Shown here one piece after another: positions 41,036 to 50,012 of a stretch of 64,000 nt of DNA. The stretch spans positions 5,642,001 to 5,706,000 of the forward strand of contig OZ245021.1 of assembly GCA_965223775.1 (NCBI GenBank). Direction: 5' to 3'. Numbering within the stretch: the stretch's first letter is position 1; each line of letters begins with the position of its first letter. The DNA is from JAJDXW01 sp965223775 (lineage in GTDB: Bacteria; Pseudomonadota; Gammaproteobacteria; HK1). Position numbers and translations under genes: made by a program. Below the pieces are notes generated by a model, which saw only the letters and a program-made list of their open reading frames with translations, ran no database searches and was not told where the DNA came from.

Positions 41036-41746
41036 TCACAACAGACCGCGTTCGGCGAAGGAGACGGTCTCGCCGTCGCCGACCACGAAGTGGTCGATGA
41101 GGCGGATGTCGACGAGCGCGAGCGCCTCGGCGAGCCGCTTGGTGATGGCGCGGTCGGCGGGGCTTGGCTCGGCGACTCCGCTCGGATGCCCATGTCCGAC
41201 GACCAAGGCGGCGGCGTTGTGAATCAGGGCGCGGCGCACCACGACGCGCGGATGCACGGTGGCGCCGTCGACGGTTCCATTGAAGAGGGCCTCGTATGCG
41301 ATGGGACGGTGGCGCGAGTCGAGGAAGACCGCGACGAAGACCTCGTTGCGAAGTCCGCGAAGCCGGACCTCGAGGTAGCGCCGGGTGTGGGCCGGCGAGG
41401 TGAGCGCCCCGTCGCGGCGAAGCCGCGCCTGCAGCCAGCGCGCGTGCAGCTCGTGCAGGGCGTGGACCCGGGCGCGGTCCTCGGCGCCAAGCAGGAATGC
41501 CCTGAGCGTGTCGTCGGGGTCGTCGAGGAGCTCGCGCAGGCCCCCCACGGCGGCGAGCGTCGCGGGGTCGAGGTCGATGCCGACGAGCCCGAGGAGCTCG
41601 TGGTCGTCGAGGGCGGCGGGTCCGGCGCGCTCGATGCGCGCGAGGAGGATGTCGTCCGGCTGGGGCGGCGAGAGCGCGTGCGGCACGGCATAGGGTGCGG
41701 CGGTCTCGGAGCGGACGGCGGGAGCAAGCGGAATGTCGGTCGCCAT
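41036..41746 (-). CDS. RadC-like JAB-domain protein
   Basis: 236 residues. The C-terminal RadC/JAB domain has LVVGHGHPSGVAEPSPAD (near 180-197), the metal-binding HxHPSGxxxPSxxD pattern with Gly in place of the usual Asn. N-terminal residues 30-60 match the LLxRxGxxALxDxELL region of RadC. RadC-like genes are widespread on mobile elements; they are not needed for repair in E. coli and may act as DNA- or ubiquitin-like-directed metalloproteases. Upstream GAGGATGC serves as ribosome-binding site. Confidence 0.9.
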   Translation of the reverse strand: MATDIPLAPAVRSETAAPYAVPHALSPPQPDDILLARIERAGPAALDDHELLGLVGIDLDPATLAAVGGLRELLDDPDDTLRAFLLGAEDRARVHALHELHARWLQARLRRDGALTSPAHTRRYLEVRLRGLRNEVFVAVFLDSRHRPIAYEALFNGTVDGATVHPRVVVRRALIHNAAALVVGHGHPSGVAEPSPADRAITKRLAEALALVDIRLIDHFVVGDGETVSFAERGLL

Positions 41747-41913
41747 GACGGGTGCATCCTCGGCAGCGTGGGGGAGCGGCCCGGGAGCGCTCTCTCCGCT
41801 CGCCCGGACCGGGCCCCGTGGACGCTCCGCTCGGCCTCCCGGGCGGGAGGCGGGAGGCGGCGTCGTCCGCGGTCGGGATTGCGGGCGCGTCTGCGGCGCG
41901 GCGCGGGCGAGCC

Positions 41914-42225
41914 ATGGCGAGACGGCAATCGATGAGAAGGTGCGGGCTGCGGGGGCTTGCGCCGCTGTGGCTGGGCGCAGGGACGTGCGCGAGGGCCCCC
42001 GTGCGCTTCGCGGCGGTCGGCGGGCCGGCGGCGGAGCCAGGCAGGGGGCTCGCGACGGTGCCGATGATGGTGAGGTCGCCGGTTGCGGTCGCGCGGGCCG
42101 GCGCGGTCACGGTTTCGGCGTCGCTGGTGGCCGGGCTGCTCGGCCCGGTCGCGATCGCGCGCTACGCGGTGGTGCTCAGCGTGCCGGTGTGGATCGCGTG
42201 GTACTGGCCGGTGCGGCGGGGGTGA
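41914..42225 (+). CDS. Doubtful small membrane protein
   Basis: 103 residues on the plus strand, opposite to its neighbours. The C-terminal 45 residues are hydrophobic and could form two helices (AVTVSASLVAGLLGPVAIAR, AVVLSVPVWIAWYW). The N-terminal half is Arg-rich and looks like chance translation. An ATG at 42067 would give only the hydrophobic part. Nothing else is seen in 41747-42325. Confidence 0.3.
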   Translation: MARRQSMRRCGLRGLAPLWLGAGTCARAPVRFAAVGGPAAEPGRGLATVPMMVRSPVAVARAGAVTVSASLVAGLLGPVAIARYAVVLSVPVWIAWYWPVRRG

Positions 42226-42325
42226 GCGCGGGGGACGCCGGGCCGGCTGCGCAGCACGGCGCCGCAGGGATAGGAGGTGGGGGGCGCTGGGCGGTTCGTG
42301 TTGCGGCGAAGGACGGCGGTGCGGG

Positions 42326-42550
42326 TTATCGAGGGTCCGCGGGGTCGGGGTGTTCGTCCCGCATGAGTTGGCGCGCCCTGTGGATTCGCCTTCGGGTGAG
42401 GGTACGCATGGCACTGTCGACGGACCACTGCTCGGACACGGCCGCCTCGCCGTGGAGGAGGGTCGCGATCTCGCGCGTGGTCATGCCGCGTCTTATGGCG
42501 TCGGACACGATCAGGAGTTCGCGTTCGTTGTTGGCTTCGGATTGGGACAC
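42326..42550 (-). CDS. Small HTH-like hypothetical protein
   Basis: 74 residues from a GTG start with GGAGGACTCCA just upstream. SQSEANNERELLIVSDAIRRG then MTTREIATLLHGEAAVSEQWS resembles a short helix-turn-helix, and a basic tail (RTLTRRRIHRARQLMRDE) could bind nucleic acid. Family not recognised. It overlaps the end of the degenerate DUF6088 frame. Confidence 0.6.
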   Translation of the reverse strand: MSQSEANNERELLIVSDAIRRGMTTREIATLLHGEAAVSEQWSVDSAMRTLTRRRIHRARQLMRDEHPDPADPR

Positions 42551-42921
42551 TGGAGTCCTCCGGCAATCGAACGATGACTGGCGATGCAGATTGTCGCGGA
42601 ATGACCCGTCGAGTCCAGCGCGATGCGGTCCCGGGAGCGGTGGAATCGGGGTCGAGAACCGGGCGGAAAGACGCCGCCGCCCCGGTCGGCGGCGAGCGGG
42701 CAGAAGCGGGCCGTTCGGAGTGGAGGAAGGCGGGCCGGCTGCGCAGCAGCGCAACGTGCGCGGACGGGGCCGGTCCGGCTGACGTCGGCATCCTCGCAGA
42801 GCCGGTCGATGATGCGGTTGACGGCACCGCGCGTGCCGTGCTCGAGGTGGCGGGCGCCGGTGAAGGGCTTGCCTCGCGGCAGCTTGGCAATCGCGGCTCG
42901 AACCGCTGTCGCGGTGGACAT
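42511..42921 (-). pseudogene. Truncated DUF6088-like (AbiEi-related) gene
   Basis: The first 50 residues (MSTATAVRAAIAKLPRGKPF, TGARHLEHGTRGAVNRIIDRLCEDADV) match the opening of DUF6088 proteins, which are AbiEi-like antitoxins. Beyond SRTGPV the expected RGVY segment is missing and the frame becomes Arg/Pro/Cys-rich, with no better match in other frames. It looks like a remnant of a toxin-antitoxin gene. No partner toxin is nearby. Confidence 0.55.
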
Positions 42922-43001
42922 GGCGTGGCGCGCCCTTGTCGGGAAACATGGTGATGGTTTGGGCAAATTCCGCGTGGCGGTGTGGGGCGCCGGGCGCGGG
43001 T

Positions 43002-43271
43002 TCAGTGTCTGGAAGGGTCGTCCGGCTCGGAGGTCTCGGCGCGCATGGAGCGTGCCGCGAGCTCGGTCCAGTCCTCGCGCGAGAGCCCGAGCTTGCGGTT
43101 CAGCTTGTCGCAAAGCCGCTCTGCATCGTCGACCGTCAGCGCAACGAGGGCCGTGGGGATGTAGCCGCTCATGCCCTCGATGACGATGCGGATTTGCTGC
43201 ACCTCGTCCTCGATGTCGTAGGCCGGCACGAAGCAGTAGTTCGGGTCGTCCGGCAAGGTCTGGGCGGTCAT
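43002..43271 (-). CDS. Hypothetical acidic protein
   Basis: 89 residues from the ATG at 43271, with AGGAGACC upstream. It reads NYCFVPAYDIEDEVQQIRIVIEG then TALVALTVDDAERLCDKLNRKLGL, an orderly alpha/beta pattern. Unrecognised. A 144-base gap with no structure separates it from the strawberry-notch gene. Confidence 0.68.
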   Translation of the reverse strand: MTAQTLPDDPNYCFVPAYDIEDEVQQIRIVIEGMSGYIPTALVALTVDDAERLCDKLNRKLGLSREDWTELAARSMRAETSEPDDPSRH

Positions 43272-43415
43272 GGAATCGGTCTCCTTCGGTGGCGAAGGCC
43301 GCGGACGGCGGGCCGGCGGCACGTGCCCCGGGCGTGGCGCCGCGGGGGATGGTATCGGACGAACCGGACCCGCCGGCGGTCGGCGGGCCGGCCATACGTA
43401 TGGCGCGGGGGTGGC

Positions 43416-46400
43416 TCAAGCCGCGAGCGGCCAGCGTTCGAGGATGCGCTCGAGAGCCTCCGCGCCGGGGGCGAAGGCGCGGGCGCGCCACGAGACGATC
43501 TCGACGGTGCAGCCCATGCGCTTGAGCGCGTCGGTGTCGCCGTCGGCCGGTCCCTCGATCTCGACCCGGTGCGCGCCCATGATGCGCCGGCGCGCGAGGC
43601 GCCAGCCGTTGGCGAGCGCGAGCGCACTGCCCCGTCCCATGACCGCCTCGAAGGCTTCGGCGCCGGTCATGGCGAAGCCGCTTATCAAGCCGAAGCTGGT
43701 ACGCACGGCGCGGACCTGCTCGGCGTCGAGCACGCGCCCGATGAGAGCTTCGCCCGCATCGGTGGTGAGCCGGCGCACCCGCATGTTCTCGGCCGGCAGC
43801 CGGTCCCAGATGGGGAGCAGCAGGCCGGCGGCGAGCCAGAAGCGCGAGTTGCGGTGGGTGGGGAGCGATGCGATTTCCTGCTCCCAGAGCATGCGCCACC
43901 GGGTGTCGTCGGCGCGGCGCCAGTTCGACGCGTCGAGCTCGGCCCGGGCCATGGATTCGCGCACCGCGGGCCGGACGAGGCGGACGCGCTCCTGCACCCC
44001 GCCATCGTCGAACATGCGAGACGGCGCGGGCAGCGCGACGGCGGCGCGCTTGGAGCGCGCGTTGACCATGAGGACGGGCTTGCCGTCCGGTCCGGGATCG
44101 CGTTCGCCTAGCCCAAGCGCCACCTCGGCCGTGGTCGGCACCAGGCGGTCGCGGCGCAGGATCTCGGCCAGCTCGGTGGCCGCCCCGGTGCCGGGATGCT
44201 CGTAGATGGTCTCGCGCCCGGCGATGGACAGCGAATCGGCGCGCACGGTCTCGACCCCGGCATGATAGGTGCCGGCCTCGACGGCCTGCTCGATGTTGGC
44301 GGCGATGCGCTCCTCGAGCTCGGCGAAGAGCTCGTTCTGCTCGTCGATGGGGAGTGCCAGCAGCCGGTTGAGGAACCGGGGCATCGGCGGCAGCTCCTCC
44401 TTGAGGCTGCCTTCGTGCGCGAGCTTGAGGCCGGTGGCCTTCTCGAAGCGGTCGACGGACCAGCCGGAAATGCGCCCGAGCCAGAGCGCGCCGTAGAACT
44501 GGCGCAGCGCCGCCTTGGCGTAGAGGCTCTCCAGGTTGTCGCTCTCGCGAAAGAGCGCCTGGTCGTCGCCGCCCATGGCGGTCTGCGAATCGCGCTGCCC
44601 GCGCGTGATCGCGCCGAGCGAGTCCAACCGACGAGCGATCGTGGCGATGAACCGCCGCTCGCCCTTCACGTCGGTAGCGACGGGGCGGAAGAGCGGCGCC
44701 GACGCCTGGTGGGTGCGGTGCGTGCGCCCGAGGCCCTGGATGGCCTGATCGGCCCGCCACCCCGGCTCCAGCAGGTAGTGGATACGCCGCTCGGTGTTGG
44801 CGCATGACAGGTCGGCGTGGTAGCTCCGGCCCGTCCCCCCCGCCATCGAGAACACGAGGATGCGCTTGGTGCGGTCCATGAACGCGGCGGTCTCGGCGAG
44901 GTTGGCGGAGGCCGGCCGGCTGCGCAGCGCGAGGCGCTCGCCGCGGGCGTCGGTCACCTTCAGCACGCGGCGCGAGCGGCCGGTCACTTCCGCGACCACG
45001 TCGTGCCCGAAATGCTGCACCACCTGGTCGAGCGCGGACGGCACGGGCGGGAGCGAGGCGAGCTTCTCGATGAGCGCGTCGCGGCGCGCGGCGGCCTCCT
45101 GGCAGATGACGGGGTTGCCGTCCTCGTCGAACACGGGCCGGCTCATGACGTTGCCCTCGTCGTCGGTGAACGGCTCCTGGAGCTGCACAGGGAAGGCGTG
45201 GGCGAGGAACTCGATGACGGTCTCGCGCGGGGTGAGGTCGACGTTGATGTCGTCCCATTCCGATGCGGGGATCTCGGCGATGCGCCGCTCCATCAGCGCC
45301 TCGCCGGTCGAGACGAGCTGGACGACGGCGGAGCGCCCGGCATCGAGATCGGCCTCGATCGCGCGGATGAGCGAGGGGCACTTCATCGACGTCAACAAAT
45401 GTCCGAAGAAGCGCTGCTTTGCCCCCTCGAAGGCCGACATCGCGGCGGACTTGGCGTTCTTGTTGAGCGTCGATTCGCCGTCGACGATGCCGGTCGCCTT
45501 CAGCGCCTCCTCGATGTTGTGGTGGATGACCTTGAACGCGCCGGCGTAGGCATCGTAGATGCGCCGCTGCGCATCGGTGAGCGGGTGTTCGAGGATTTCG
45601 ACCTCGACGCCGTCATAGGAGAGCGCGCGGGCCTGGTAGAGCCCGAGGGCCTTCAGGTCCCTCGCGACCACCTCCAGCGCCGCGACCCCCCCCGCCTCCA
45701 TCGCGGAGACGAACTCGGCGCGGGTCTCGAACGGCGTCTCGCCGGCGGCCCAAAGCCCGAGCCGTCCCGCATAGGCGAGGCCGGGGACGGTGGTGGCGCC
45801 GGTCGCCGAGACGTAGGCGATGCGCGCATCGGGGAGAGCGTTCTGGAGGCGCAACCCCGCACGGCCCTGCTGCGACGGCGCGACCTCGCCCCGGTTGCCC
45901 TTCGAGCCCGCGGCGTTCGCCATCGCATGCGCCTCGTCGAACAGGATGCACCCTTGATAAGTATGGCGGTCGTCCTCGTCGAGCGAGCCTGCGAGCCAGG
46001 CGACGATCTGGTCGAGCCGCGAGGGCTTCCCCTGCCGCGCAGGCGAGCGCAGCGTCGCGTAGGTCGCGAAGAGGATGCCTTCGGTGAGCGGGATCTCGGC
46101 CCCCTGGCGGAACTTGCCGAGCGGGATGACGTCGTCGTCGCGCCCCCCGAGTGCGGTCCAGTCGCGGCGCGCGTCCTCGACGAGCTTGTCGGACTGCGAG
46201 AGCCACAGCGCACGGCGCCGGCCGCGCAGCCAGTGGTCGAGGACGATGGCGGCGACCTGGCGGCCCTTGCCGGCGCCGGTGCCGTCGCCGAGCATCCAGC
46301 CCCGGCGAAAGCGGACCGGGGCGGACAGCACCTCGCCGTCGCCGGTGACGGAGTCGGAATCGACAGGCACGCCGTCGTCGTTGCAGCGCTGGACGGTCTC

Positions 46401-47906
46401 CCAGCCCGAGCCGATGCGGTAGTCGGCGGCGAGGTGGCGCGCATGGGCCTCGCCCGCGAGTACGACGCTCTCGAGCTGGGCGTCCGACAGGAGTCCGTCG
46501 GCGACCACGCGTTCGGGCAGCATCGGCCTGTAGGACGGCACCGGATGCGGTACCGCGGCCATCGCGCCGGACTGCACGAGCGGGGTCGGATGCTCGATCG
46601 CGCTCGGAATCCGCACCACGCTCGGCCGCCACGCCTCGTAGGGGCCGGCGGTGGAAGCGGCGGTCGACGTCCGGGCGTCGAAGTCGGGCCGGCCGGTCCC
46701 GATGTCGAGATCGGCGATGGGTCCCCAGTCATGGGCGGGCTTCGGCGCCGTCTGGGCGGCGGGCTTGCGTGCGGTCCTCGGCGTCGTGGCGCGGGGTGCG
46801 GGCCGATGGCCGAAGAGATCGGCGCCGGGCGCGGGCTCGATGGCGAGGCGCGGCGGGACGTCTGCGATGACGGCATCGAGCAGCGCGGCGGCGTCGGGGG
46901 CTCGCGCCTCGCGGTCGACGGCGACGGCGGGCTCGGCGCTGCGGTCGAGGACGGTGAGCCGGGTGTCGAAGCCGGTGCCGCGCCGGGCATAGGCGCGTCC
47001 GTCAATGGCCATGGTGAAGACGACGCGCACCGCGCCGTCGAGGAAGGCGAAGGCGTCGCGCCAGGCCGCATCGCCCGGCACGCAGTGGGACGAGGTGATG
47101 GCGGCGAGCCGGCCGCCCGGCGGCAGCATCGAGAAGGCCGAGCGGAGGTGGCGCAGATCGGCGTCGTGGCGGATGCGGTCGACCCCGGGGGTTGCCGAGA
47201 ACGGCGGGTTCATGAGCACGACGCCGGGACGCAGGCCGGGCAGGAAGTCGACGATGGCTTCGGCGTTGTGGCGGGTGACGCTCGCCTCGGGAAAGAGCGC
47301 GGCGAGCAGCCCGGCGCGGGCATCGGCGATCTCGTTGAGATGGAGATGGCCGGCAGCCTGGGACCCGAGCGCGCATTCGGCCATCACGGCGAGCATCCCG
47401 GTGCCGGCGGAAGGCTCCAGCACGGTATCGCCCGGGCGGATGGCGGCGGCCCGGAGCGCGGCGTAGGCGAGCGGGAGCGGCGTCGAGAACTGCTGGAGGC
47501 GGATCTGCTGCTCGGAGCGCTTGGTGTGCGAGGGCTCGAGCGCGGCGATCGCCGCCAGCATCGCGAGCATCTTGCGGGGGCCGTCGGGGCCCGCGCCGGC
47601 CCGCTGGCGCATGGCGCGCCCGTAGCGCTGGAGGAACAGCACCGCCGCCGCCTCGGCCGCCTCGTAGGCGTCCTTCCAGATCCAGGCGCCTTCGGCGTCG
47701 CTCGCCCCGAAGGCGCCGGTCATGGCGGTGCGCAGCGTCGCGGCGTCCAGCGGCCGGCCGGCTTCGAGCACGGGGAGCAGGGTCCGGGCCGCGGCGATGA
47801 GCGCGCCCGCGCCGGTGCGAGTCTGCGGGGCGCCGGCAAGGGCGGCGGGACCGGGGGGAAGCTGCGGGCGCGCGGACGCGTCCGCCGCCGGATGGGCGTC
47901 GAGCAT
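43416..47906 (-). CDS. Strawberry-notch family protein: N6-methyltransferase plus SF2 helicase
   Basis: 1496 residues. The N-terminal part is an adenine methyltransferase fold with SAM-binding LEPSAGTGML (about 163-172) and catalytic NPPF (233-236). The middle is an SF2 helicase with Walker A GDGTGAGKGRQ (near 540), a DEAH box (ILFDEAHAM, near 655) and motif VI region QGLGRTHRTHQ (near 1058), as in strawberry-notch proteins. These giant proteins are common on alphaproteobacterial plasmids and phages, with unproven roles in DNA modification or defence evasion. The ATG at 47906 has GGAGATCGCC upstream. Confidence 0.93.
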   Translation of the reverse strand: MLDAHPAADASARPQLPPGPAALAGAPQTRTGAGALIAAARTLLPVLEAGRPLDAATLRTAMTGAFGASDAEGAWIWKDAYEAAEAAAVLFLQRYGRAMRQRAGAGPDGPRKMLAMLAAIAALEPSHTKRSEQQIRLQQFSTPLPLAYAALRAAAIRPGDTVLEPSAGTGMLAVMAECALGSQAAGHLHLNEIADARAGLLAALFPEASVTRHNAEAIVDFLPGLRPGVVLMNPPFSATPGVDRIRHDADLRHLRSAFSMLPPGGRLAAITSSHCVPGDAAWRDAFAFLDGAVRVVFTMAIDGRAYARRGTGFDTRLTVLDRSAEPAVAVDREARAPDAAALLDAVIADVPPRLAIEPAPGADLFGHRPAPRATTPRTARKPAAQTAPKPAHDWGPIADLDIGTGRPDFDARTSTAASTAGPYEAWRPSVVRIPSAIEHPTPLVQSGAMAAVPHPVPSYRPMLPERVVADGLLSDAQLESVVLAGEAHARHLAADYRIGSGWETVQRCNDDGVPVDSDSVTGDGEVLSAPVRFRRGWMLGDGTGAGKGRQVAAIVLDHWLRGRRRALWLSQSDKLVEDARRDWTALGGRDDDVIPLGKFRQGAEIPLTEGILFATYATLRSPARQGKPSRLDQIVAWLAGSLDEDDRHTYQGCILFDEAHAMANAAGSKGNRGEVAPSQQGRAGLRLQNALPDARIAYVSATGATTVPGLAYAGRLGLWAAGETPFETRAEFVSAMEAGGVAALEVVARDLKALGLYQARALSYDGVEVEILEHPLTDAQRRIYDAYAGAFKVIHHNIEEALKATGIVDGESTLNKNAKSAAMSAFEGAKQRFFGHLLTSMKCPSLIRAIEADLDAGRSAVVQLVSTGEALMERRIAEIPASEWDDINVDLTPRETVIEFLAHAFPVQLQEPFTDDEGNVMSRPVFDEDGNPVICQEAAARRDALIEKLASLPPVPSALDQVVQHFGHDVVAEVTGRSRRVLKVTDARGERLALRSRPASANLAETAAFMDRTKRILVFSMAGGTGRSYHADLSCANTERRIHYLLEPGWRADQAIQGLGRTHRTHQASAPLFRPVATDVKGERRFIATIARRLDSLGAITRGQRDSQTAMGGDDQALFRESDNLESLYAKAALRQFYGALWLGRISGWSVDRFEKATGLKLAHEGSLKEELPPMPRFLNRLLALPIDEQNELFAELEERIAANIEQAVEAGTYHAGVETVRADSLSIAGRETIYEHPGTGAATELAEILRRDRLVPTTAEVALGLGERDPGPDGKPVLMVNARSKRAAVALPAPSRMFDDGGVQERVRLVRPAVRESMARAELDASNWRRADDTRWRMLWEQEIASLPTHRNSRFWLAAGLLLPIWDRLPAENMRVRRLTTDAGEALIGRVLDAEQVRAVRTSFGLISGFAMTGAEAFEAVMGRGSALALANGWRLARRRIMGAHRVEIEGPADGDTDALKRMGCTVEIVSWRARAFAPGAEALERILERWPLAA

Positions 47907-47945
47907 GGCGATCTCCAGGTGGACGTGCGTGGAACCGCCGGCAAA

Positions 47946-47973
47946 GCGGCGCGGGTGGGGGCTCCCGCGCCGC
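47946..47973 (-). terminator. Perfect 10-bp hairpin after the gene at 48039
   Basis: GCGGCGCGGG (47946-47955) pairs with CCCGCGCCGC (47964-47973), 8-base loop. On the minus strand only TTTGC follows, so it is a weak intrinsic or rho-aided terminator. Confidence 0.6.
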
Positions 47974-48038
47974 CTCGTCGGGTCTGCCCCGGGCCGGCTG
48001 CCCCGCCTCGGGGGGGCGCGGGCCGGGGATGTGCGGGA

Positions 48039-48332
48039 TCAGGCGGCGGCGGCGTTCCGGCGCCCGGCGGCGCGCGTTCGGCAGGCTTCGAGGAGGCGGG
48101 CGTACTCGGCCCCGTCGATGACGCCGCCGACGTCGAGAAGGAAGACCAACTGGAGCCCGATGAGCCGCACGGCGGGGTCGGAGCGCTGCGGGGTGCCCTC
48201 GCCGATGGCCTGGCGGCAGGCGTGGTGCAGGGTCAGCGACACCCCGCTCGGATTGCAGGCCCCGACCTCGACGATGGCGAGCGCGTCGGCGTGGCGGTCG
48301 AAGCCCGGCGGGAGCTCGTTGAGGGCGCTCAC
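48039..48332 (-). CDS. Hypothetical protein, translationally coupled
   Basis: 97 residues from a GTG that overlaps the stop of the upstream gene (GTGA), with GGAGGG before it. It contains DALAIVEVGACNPSGVSLTLHHACRQAI and RLIGLQLVFLLDVGGV, an orderly alpha/beta pattern. Not recognised. Likely functions with the partner at 48329-48667. Confidence 0.72.
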   Translation of the reverse strand: MSALNELPPGFDRHADALAIVEVGACNPSGVSLTLHHACRQAIGEGTPQRSDPAVRLIGLQLVFLLDVGGVIDGAEYARLLEACRTRAAGRRNAAAA

Positions 48333-48667
48333 GGCGATGCCCTCCGGACGGTGTCGACGAGGCCGTCTATCGCGGCGGGCTCGGCACCGCAGGCGGTGCC
48401 CCAGCCGCGGAGGTTCGCCTCGACGTCGGACCACGAGCCGATGAGCGCGTTGAAGAATGGGTCCCGGTCGGTGGCCGCGAACACGCAGTCTCCGGTGACG
48501 GCGACGCCGGTGATGGCGGGCTCGGTCATCGGCGGGCGGCCGATGGCCCAGCAGAGCAGCGCTGTGAACTTGGGCGAGAGGCTCTCGCCGCGCGCCGGGT
48601 CCATCGGGTGAAGGGCCGGCGGCGGAGGGGCGGGCGCGCTCGGCGCCTCGATGTGGAGGTCTGGCAT
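48329..48667 (-). CDS. Hypothetical protein, first of a coupled pair
   Basis: 112 residues, GGAGGAATCC upstream. Pro/Ala-rich N-terminus, then LSPKFTALLCWAIGRPPMTEPAITGVAVTGD and a short FFNALIGSWSDVEANLRGWG helix. Not recognised. Its stop overlaps the GTG of the next gene. A hairpin in front (48701-48734) separates it from the DUF2958 gene. Confidence 0.72.
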   Translation of the reverse strand: MPDLHIEAPSAPAPPPPALHPMDPARGESLSPKFTALLCWAIGRPPMTEPAITGVAVTGDCVFAATDRDPFFNALIGSWSDVEANLRGWGTACGAEPAAIDGLVDTVRRASP

Positions 48668-48700
48668 GGATGGATTCCTCCGTGTGGGGACCAGACGAAC

Positions 48701-48734
48701 GCCCCGCCCCCGAAGGAACCCGGGGACGGGGCGC
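48701..48734 (-). terminator. GC hairpin after the DUF2958 gene
   Basis: CGCCCCG (48701-48707) pairs with CGGGGCG (48728-48734), with an inner CCCC-GGGG stem. It lies 21 bases past the DUF2958 stop. No T run. The same outer stem recurs after parB at 51779-51809. Confidence 0.55.
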
Positions 48735-48754
48735 GGTGCGGGAACGGGCGGGGG

Positions 48755-49135
48755 TCAGGCGGCGGCGGCCGTGCGGTTCCCCGCGGCGTCGTCGAGCTCG
48801 GGGCCGTACTCGACGATGTGCCCGGCGGCGCGCGCGGCCTCCGTGTAGACGCTGAGCGGATGCTTCGGCCGGAAGTGCCGGTCGCGCTCGATGCCGAGTC
48901 CGAACCGGACCCGCACCGCGGCGATCTCGGCCAGGCTCGAGTAGCCGAGCTCCGGGGTGCCGAAGCCGAGGTCGGCCAGGCCGAACAGCGTATCTCCGTC
49001 CTCGTCGAGCTCCGAGAACAGCCATGTTGCCGCCCCGCAGGGGTTGAAGAACTTGACCGCGGGCGGGTGGTCGCGGTCGCGATTCCGCCCGTTCTTGAGC
49101 AGGCGTTCGCGCTGCTTCTTGGTGAGAAGTTTCAT
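48755..49135 (-). CDS. DUF2958 family protein
   Basis: 126 residues. It matches DUF2958 almost end to end: MKLLTKKQRERLLKNGR, then FNPCGAATWLFSELDEDGDTLFGLADLGFGTPELGYSSLAEI and RDRHFRPKHPLSVYTEAAR. The family is very common on conjugative plasmids and genomic islands of alpha- and gammaproteobacteria and has no assigned function. The gene is followed 13 bases upstream by the small GHKL-module gene at 49148. Confidence 0.93.
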   Translation of the reverse strand: MKLLTKKQRERLLKNGRNRDRDHPPAVKFFNPCGAATWLFSELDEDGDTLFGLADLGFGTPELGYSSLAEIAAVRVRFGLGIERDRHFRPKHPLSVYTEAARAAGHIVEYGPELDDAAGNRTAAAA

Positions 49136-49147
49136 GGGCGCCTCCGG

Positions 49148-49369
49148 TCAGTGGGCGGCGGGCCGGCCGGCGGGGTTCGGCGGGCCGAACGCGACCGCGA
49201 TGTCGTCGCGGTCGACGGTGATGGTGACCGCGCGGTCGGCCGGCATGAGCCAGTGGATCTCGGTCCACAGCGCCTGGGCGATGGCGCGCTTGCGCGCCTC
49301 GTCGTCGGCGCTGGGCGGTGCGGCCTCGAGGGCGGCGGGCTTCGCATCGGATGCGGCGTGAGGTTTCAT
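49148..49369 (-). CDS. Small stand-alone copy of the GHKL protein's C-terminal module
   Basis: 73 residues from the ATG at 49369 (GGAGGCCCC upstream). Residues 30-70 (RAIAQALWTEIHWLMPADRAVTITVDRDDIAVAFGPP) resemble the last 40 residues of the GHKL protein at 50012-51745 (AVARELFWLIPHDRGAEISVRDRKVTVTLG). The shared pattern is a helix then two strands with W-x-x-P-x-D-R. This suggests a partner or regulator of that ATPase. Function not known. Confidence 0.72.
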   Translation of the reverse strand: MKPHAASDAKPAALEAAPPSADDEARKRAIAQALWTEIHWLMPADRAVTITVDRDDIAVAFGPPNPAGRPAAH

Positions 49370-49455
49370 GGGCGGGGCCTCCGGTGAGATGAGGACGGGA
49401 CGCGCAGCGCCGGGACGCTCCCGCGCCCCGGCCCTCCCTTGCCCGAGGGGAAGCG

Positions 49456-49481
49456 GCCCCCGGCTCCTCGCGGCCGGGGGC
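49456..49481 (-). terminator. Hairpin after the gene at 49530
   Basis: GCCCCCGGC at 49456-49464 pairs perfectly with GCCGGGGGC at 49473-49481. It lies about 50 bases past the stop of the 49530-50012 gene. No T run, so a rho-aided end is likely. Confidence 0.5.
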
Positions 49482-49529
49482 TGGTGGTGGCAGTGGATGG
49501 AATGCCGGCGGCGACGGGCCGGGACCGGT

Positions 49530-50012
49530 TCAGTCGTCCAGAATGCGAACGAGCGCCTTGCCGTTCTGCACCGTGACATCCGGGGCGCCGTCGGCACGTC
49601 TGCGCACGGTGACCACGGGCTTGTTGGCCGGGGGCGGCGGGGGGTCGGTGACCTCCGTGGTGACGGTGCCCGCACGCTCGACGAAGCGAAGCCGGACGGT
49701 GCCGCCCGAGACCTCGATGCTCCCGGGCGGGCCGAGGGTGGTGAGGGTCACGACGGGCGGTGCGCCCCGTTCGGTGAAACGGTCCGGGATGGGGAACGCG
49801 GAGACCGGGCCGTCCCACGGGTCCACGTCGGCGCCCTCGCACGCGGCGACGGCGTAAGCGTCGCTGGCGTGACCCGTGTCCTTCCAGCGCTCGTTGTCGT
49901 CGGCGTCGCGGATGGCGGCCGGGATTGCCTCCTCCAGCGAGTCCGCCTCCACGGTGACGGTGGCGCCATAGTGGCGGGTGTAGCCCAACGCGATGGTCCA
50001 GGGCCTCTTCAT
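49530..50012 (-). CDS. Hypothetical protein coupled to the GHKL ATPase
   Basis: 160 residues; the ATG shares one base with the GHKL stop (TGATG), so it is translated by re-initiation. N-terminal IALGYTRHYGATVTVEADSLEEAIPAAI is an alpha/beta unit; the C-terminal half is beta-rich (VVTLTTLGPPGSIEVSGGTVRLRFVERAG and KPVVTVRRRADGAPDVTVQNGKAL). Unrecognised, but co-expression argues for a joint function with the ATPase. Confidence 0.78.
   Translation of the reverse strand: MKRPWTIALGYTRHYGATVTVEADSLEEAIPAAIRDADDNERWKDTGHASDAYAVAACEGADVDPWDGPVSAFPIPDRFTERGAPPVVTLTTLGPPGSIEVSGGTVRLRFVERAGTVTTEVTDPPPPPANKPVVTVRRRADGAPDVTVQNGKALVRILDD

Noticed and set aside
43416..48611. Open frame of more than 1200 codons on the plus strand opposite the strawberry-notch gene
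   Set aside because: The minus-strand product carries methyltransferase and helicase motifs. The plus-strand frame is low-complexity and lacks domains.
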